Origin: Cupriavidus plantarum
GTDB taxonomy: Bacteria > Pseudomonadota > Gammaproteobacteria > Burkholderiales > Burkholderiaceae
Direction of reading: 5' to 3'
Length of the DNA: 64,000 bases
Assembly (NCBI RefSeq): GCF_905397285.1
Contig: NZ_CAJPUX010000002.1
Location: forward strand, 744,001 to 808,000
The position numbers and the translations under genes were made by a program. Below the pieces are notes generated by a model. It was given only the letters and a program-made list of their open reading frames with translations, did no database searches and was not told where the DNA came from. This document shows positions 61,901 through 64,000 of this stretch, piece by piece; within the stretch, counting starts at the first letter, position 1; each line of letters opens with the position of its first letter.

Positions 61901-64000
61901 CGTGCCGAACACGGGCGCGTTGGGCGCGGCCGCATCGACGGTCGTGGACGCGGGCGTGCTCGCATTGCCGGCCGCGTCAACAGTCGTCACCGTGACGACG
62001 GTGCCGTTGGCGAGCGCGGGGGCGGGCGTATAGGACCACGTGCCGCCAGGCGTGGCGGTGACCGTCGCCTCCGGCACGCCGTCGCCGTTGAGGTCGATCG
62101 CCACGGTGCTGTTCGCGGCCGCGGTGCCGGACAGCGCGCCGCCATTGGTCGCGGCGATGGTCGGCGCGGCCGGTGGCGCGGTGTCGATGGTCAGCGAGAA
62201 CGGCGTGCTCGGATTGCTGACATTGCCGACGGCATCGGTCGCGGTCACGGTCAGCGCATAGGTGCCGTCGGGCAGCGCGGCGCCCGGCGTGAAGGACCAG
62301 TTGCCGTTGGCATCGGCCGTCACGGTGCCGAGCAGCGTGGTGCCGTTGTAGATGTCGATCGTGCTGTTGGCCTCGGCGGTGCCGGCGAGCGTCGGCGTCG
62401 CGTCGTTGGTGCTCGCGCCGGTGGTCAGCGGCCCGGTGCCCGGGGTGGCGTCGTCGGTCACGCTGCCAAGCACCGGGGCATCTGGCGCGGCCGCATCGAC
62501 GGTGATGCTCGCGGGCGCGCTCGCGTTGCCGGCTGCATCGAGCGCCGTCACGGTCACCACCGTACCGTTGGCGACCGGTGTGGCGGGGGTGTAGCTCCAG
62601 CTTCCGGTGCCGGTCGCGGTCACCGTGACGTCCATCGCGCCATCGCCGTCGAGGTCGATGCCGACCGTCGACCCGGCTTCGGCGGTGCCGCTCAGCGAGG
62701 CGCCATTCGTTGCCGCGATGGTCGGCAGGGCAGGCGGCGTGACGTCGGCCAGCGTGGCCGTCGCGGGCGGGCTCGTGTTACCGGCGGCGTCGCTCGCGGT
62801 CACGCTGACGGCCGCTCCCGCGGCCACGGGGGGGGCGATGGTGTAGGACCAGTTGCCGCCGGCATCGGCGACGACGGTGGCGTCCGGCGTGCCGTCGCCG
62901 TTCAGGTCGATGTGGATCGTGCTGCCGGCTTCGGCCGTGCCGGCCAGCGTGGACGTGTCGCTCTGCAGGATGATCGGGGCGCCCGGCGCGGACGCGTCGA
63001 CGGTGCCCGGCGTGGCGGCGCTGGTATTGCCGGCCGCGTCGGTCGCGGTCACGGACACTACGGCGCCGTTGGCGAGCGGCGTCGCGGGTGTGTAGCGCCA
63101 GTTGCCGTTGGCGTCCGCGGTGACCGTCGCGTCGGGCCGGCCATCGCCGTCGAGGTCGATGCTGACGAGGCTGCCTGCCTCGGCCGTGCCCGTGAGCGCC
63201 GCGCCGGACGTCGGGTCGATCGTCGGCGCGTCGGGCACGATGGTGTCGACGATGACGTCGATGGCGATGGGCGTGCTCTGCGTGCCGTCCGCGTTCACGT
63301 GCGTCAGCACGATCTGATGCGTGCCTTCGCCGAGCTGCGGCACGGCATAGCTCCAGTTGCCGTTCGCGTCGGCGGTGACGCGGACCGGCGGCTGGCCATC
63401 GATCGCAATCAGGACGCTGCCGTTGGCCGGCGAGATATTGCCACTCAGCGTGGGCGAGGCATCGCGCGTGAACTGCGTGCCGGTGCCGGGAATCACATTG
63501 CCCACGGGTGCGACGGAGGGTGGGCTGGGCGGCGTGCCTTGTCCGGGCGGCGTGGTACCGCCCCCGCCGCCACCGCCTCCGCCGCCATTATTTCCACCGT
63601 CACCGCCGCCGCCACCACCGGCTGCCGCCGCACCGATGCCGATACCCGCGGCAAGCCCGAGCGCGCCGAGCAGCGCCTTCGTCGCCGTGCTCATGCCGAT
63701 CGACTGATAGGCGACCGCGCCATCCGCGATGCCATCGCCGCCAGGGACCATGGCCTGATCGAACGATGCGAGCCAGCGGCCGTCTTCCTGCACGAACACG
63801 AGGTTGTTGTACTGCGCGCCGTTCGTGAAGAAACCTTCGATGCGCAGCGTCTGCCCGTTCTTGAAGCTGACGATCAGGTCATTGCCTTCGCGCGCGTAGT
63901 TGGCAACGCTCTCCTTGCTGGCTGAGACGAGAAAGTTCGTCCGTCCGTCCGGCGCGGTGACCGTGCTGGTACCGGCAGCGACGGCGAGGTCCTTGTGCTC
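52919..64000 (-). CDS. Giant BapA-like RTX adhesin, 5' end beyond the window
   Basis: The frame stays open to the right edge: at least 3,693 residues. The visible N-terminal part (about residues 1-85) resembles the BapA prefix-like domain (FLVSASKESVANYAREGNDLIVSFKNGQTLRIEGFF, positions 23-58), followed by a hydrophobic segment and a Gly-rich hinge near residue 150. Then come about 32 Ig-like modules of two alternating kinds, fifteen carrying NGTTLLGTV and seventeen carrying an I/L-D-L-N-G-D-G-x-x-D loop. A distinct Ig-like and cadherin-like region follows, then six RTX nonapeptides (GGAGNDTLNGG) near residues 3505-3570 and a type I C-terminal secretion signal. Such proteins mediate biofilm formation on surfaces. 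The exporter genes lie directly downstream. Confidence 0.93.
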   Translation of the reverse strand, partial: EHKDLAVAAGTSTVTAPDGRTNFLVSASKESVANYAREGNDLIVSFKNGQTLRIEGFFTNGAQYNNLVFVQEDGRWLASFDQAMVPGGDGIADGAVAYQSIGMSTATKALLGALGLAAGIGIGAAAAGGGGGGDGGNNGGGGGGGGGGTTPPGQGTPPSPPSVAPVGNVIPGTGTQFTRDASPTLSGNISPANGSVLIAIDGQPPVRVTADANGNWSYAVPQLGEGTHQIVLTHVNADGTQSTPIAIDVIVDTIVPDAPTIDPTSGAALTGTAEAGSLVSIDLDGDGRPDATVTADANGNWRYTPATPLANGAVVSVTATDAAGNTSAATPGTVDASAPGAPIILQSDTSTLAGTAEAGSTIHIDLNGDGTPDATVVADAGGNWSYTIAPPVAAGAAVSVTASDAAGNTSPPATATLADVTPPALPTIAATNGASLSGTAEAGSTVGIDLDGDGAMDVTVTATGTGSWSYTPATPVANGTVVTVTALDAAGNASAPASITVDAAAPDAPVLGSVTDDATPGTGPLTTGASTNDATPTLAGTAEANSTIDIYNGTTLLGTVTADANGNWSFTPGAALPDGTYALTVTATDAVGNVSNPSTPFSLTIDTAPPAAPTIAATNGGALSGTAAANSTVAIDLNGDGVPEATVTATPGGTWSYTPAPALANGTVVTVTTVDAAGNASTPASTTVDAAAPNAPVFGTVTDNVAPGTDPVASGGSTNDPTPTFTGTAEPGSTVNVYNGTTLVGTALVDGNGNWSVTPASGLADGTYSFTATATDPLGNVSQAGGPFALTIDTAPPATPLITQSSATTLAGTAVAGSIIAIDLNNDGTPDVTVTATPEGTWSYSPGTPFADGTTIGVSAVDAAGNSSTPATVTIDAAPPAPPVIVSVADNVTPGTDPVGNGGSTNDNTPTIAGTAEAGSTVQIFNGTTLLGTVVATGGNWTFTPPAGLADGTYTITVTATDAAGNVSAPSAPYTIVIDTAPPPAPVITGASDDALPGVGAIANGGATNDTTPTLTGTAAAGAVINLYNGTTLIGTTTADANGNWSVTPTAALAANATYGLTVTATDAAGNESAPSLVYTITVDTAPPPTPSVAATNGTTLTGTAEAGATVNIDLNNDGTPDATVQADGSGNWSYLPATPLPNGTVVSVTATDAAGNASGAATTTVDGSIVDTTPPAAPTIAATNGTVLTGTAEAGSTVNLDLNGDGTADVTVQANSAGTWTYTPGTRVPDGTVVSATATDSAGNTGPAGAAIVDGAAPAQPAVLFATDPRGPILSGGSTNDTTPTLTGTAEAGSTVSVYEGTTLLGTVVATGGNWTFTLPTGANDGSHTYTVTATDAVGNVSTPSPGYTVVVDTAAPGVPTIAPTNGTTLTGTAEAGSTVNLDLNGDGTPDTTVTATPGGTWTYTPVSPLGNGTVVNVTATDAAGNTSGAATLTVDRAAPAAPAITSVTDNATPVTGPLLTGGSTNDNTPTLTGTAEANSTVSLFNGTTLIGTANADANGNWSFTPATGLTDGTYTLTATATDAVGNVSAPTPAFTVTIDTVPPGVPTIAPTNGTALSGTADPGTLVRIDFNGDGVADATVTATPGGTWTFSPAPPLGNGTVITVTSVDAAGNVSAPASTAIDSAPPAPPVFTGAFDDVGPVTGAIAAGGATNDPTPTLTGTAEANSTVNLYNGTTLLGTVTANGSGVWTFTPTANLPDGTYAVTATATDALGNAGAPSAAFTFTIDTAPPAPPVIAPSNGNALTGTAAAGSTIAIDLNGDGTADAQVTANASGNWTYTPATPLLNGVTVSAVAIDAAGNASTPATTVIDRAAPSAPIITGATDDAAPIVGPVPSGGVTNDTTPTLTGTAEAGSTVRLYNGTTLVGTAVANGLGAWSITPSPALIDGSYSLTATATDAAGNVSGQSAAFNVIIDTTPPAVPTINPSNGAIGAVLTGTAAAGSTVNIDLNGDGAADVTVTATAGGTWSYTLAAPIANGTVVNVTATDAAGNTSTPASVTIDGVAPAIPVIVSVTDNAGPVLGAVLAGGSTNDTTPTLTGTAEPNSTINVFNGITLLGTVTADVNGNWTFTPGTALADGTYTLTVTATDASGNTSTPTGTFTLIVDTVAPPPPIVAASNGTTITGTAAPNSTIALDLNGDGTPDATVTANGAGAWTYTPAPALANGTTVSVVAIDAAGNTSAPATTVIDAAPPLAPVISGVADNTAPVTGPVLSGGSTNDTTPTLTGTAEANSTINIFNGTTLVGTTNADANGNWTFTPATGLPEGTYTLTATATDAVGNTGAPSAVFTVTIDVTPPAAPVIDINTAATLGGTAVAGTTIGLDLNNDGTVDTTVTTDASGNWTYTPATPLANGVVVNVTAIDAAGNSSPPATVTIDAAAPAAPVLVSVTDNVAPVTAPILSGGSTNDGTPTLTGTAEAGSTIDIYNGTTLIGTVTATGGAWTFTPPDDLADGTYTLTITATDAAGNVSAPSTPFVLTIDTAPPATPIIVSVTDNFGPVLGAVAPGGFSNDNTPTLAGTAEANSTVSIFNGATLVGTAATNASGNWTFTPGTGLADGTYTFTAVATDAAGNPSGASTSFTVTIDTAPPPPPTIVPTDGIALSGTGEAGSFVNIDLNGDGVADATVGVNASGNWSYQPATPLGNGVVVTVTATDRAGNANPTGASTTVNVNLNDTTPPAVPTIAATNGTVLAGTAEAGSRVNIDLTGDGVADVFVTASAGGAWTYTPPVRLGNGIVVTVTATDAAGNTSPSASTTVDAAPPAAPVLLTVTDDAAPTLGTILAGGVTNDTTPTLTGTAEAGSIVNVYNGATLLGTVTATGGTWTFTPPALADGTYTITATATDAVGNTSVASGGFTFRVDTAAPALPTVGASNGATLSGTAEAGSLVGLDFNGDGIADATVTATAGGTWTYTPASPLVNGTVVAVTATDAAGNVSAPASTTIDRLAPAVPIIVSVSDDVAPVVGGIALGGRTNDTTPTLAGTAEAGSTVSVFNGATLLGTVVADANGNWSFTTPALANGTYALTVTATDAVGNVSAATAPYGFTVDTIAPVAPVITRASGTTLTGTAEAGSIVAIDLNGDGVADVSVTATAGGTWSFSPSPALGNGVVVGVTSIDAAGNTSPRVTATVDALAPTVPVITSVVDNVAPVTGTLLSGASTNDTTPTLNGTAEAGSLISVFNGTTLLGTVLVDGTGNWSFTPTALGNGTYALTVTATDASGNVSAPTAAFNLTVDTVAPTVTTAITTVTDDTGTVGDWVTGDTTPIVAGTLSAALGAGEVLQVSLNGGATWTDAIVTGNTWTWYSSGVLANGSYTISTRVVDAAGNIGGIASQALTINQNVAPQVTVRDAGGLLGIADANALGLIELGQQQFFAASDYNDNIQRVQISFGGVLDLLALQTLNANQTLAAELGLRFTVVNNPGVLGVGASSLLTITSLDGGPIDNLHLNELLGSVTLSNGLLGINVGLLNSLTITATDTTGLTSTSNASQLLSAGVLSNLLGGSQSSSIIEGTTAANTLNGTAGDDRMYGYAGNDTLNGGGGNDLLRGGAGNDTLNGGAGNDILIGGSGNDTLTGGAGGDVFLWEVNGTDNTAGNGSDVITDFVVASGANQAGADRIDISALLVGYQADADGPAHYVNGVATIDAGDAIRNFVSVTNVNGNTVIAIDRDGTGAAFSSQTVVTLNNVTTNLETLLANHQLVV

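Overview
The window is high-GC DNA whose genes look like those of a Burkholderiales betaproteobacterium, most likely Cupriavidus or a close relative. The signs are three orphan TctC/Bug-type solute receptors beside IclR regulators, an FdoGHI-type formate dehydrogenase with its own selenocysteine machinery, and a bacteriophytochrome module. The genus is an inference from gene content and was not tested by any search.

Layout. (1) 0.1-3.5 kb: an S9 serine peptidase, a possible small protein and an alpha/beta hydrolase. (2) 3.5-13.3 kb: two paralogous IclR regulators, each with TctC receptors and a LigI- or LigJ-like amidohydrolase. The first cassette also has an FMN hydroxyacid oxidase and a beta-propeller lactonase. 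It carries twelve copies of a GTTACGC-N3-GCGTAAC palindrome: one before iclR1, seven tandem copies before the oxidase, and four in the divergent tctC/lactonase promoter. The LigI-like gene is broken by a frameshift. (3) 13.5-18.4 kb: a RelE-like toxin with an Xre antitoxin, a bestrophin-like membrane protein, an SdsA-type alkylsulfatase and a hydrolase. (4) 18.5-32.7 kb: a MctP-type symporter with its DUF3311 partner, then a same-strand selenocysteine/formate island transcribed right to left: fdoG (in-frame UGA, SECIS), fdoH, fdoI, fdhE, selA, selB, selC (tRNA-Sec), a Tat-exported transglutaminase-like protein and selD. A divergent NsrR-like regulator borders it. (5) 32.7-40.6 kb: a GDSL lipoprotein, a bacteriophytochrome kinase with response regulator, a convergent heme oxygenase/PAS kinase pair, a cytochrome P460 and a small exported protein. 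(6) 40.8-48 kb: proline iminopeptidase, a LysR regulator divergent from a tautomerase/SDR pair, and a PaoABC-type molybdenum aldehyde oxidoreductase. (7) 48-64 kb: a type I secretion system (TolC, ABC exporter, HlyD adaptor) downstream of a giant BapA-like RTX adhesin that runs off the right edge.

How it works together. Region 4 supplies everything needed to make and decode selenocysteine for the formate dehydrogenase at its head. In region 5 the heme oxygenase should supply biliverdin to the phytochrome. In region 7 the exporter should secrete the adhesin. In region 2 the shared palindrome suggests that one IclR protein controls uptake and catabolism of an unidentified carboxylate. A side pattern is the frequent occurrence of 11-15 bp tandem repeats, several of them exactly at stop codons.
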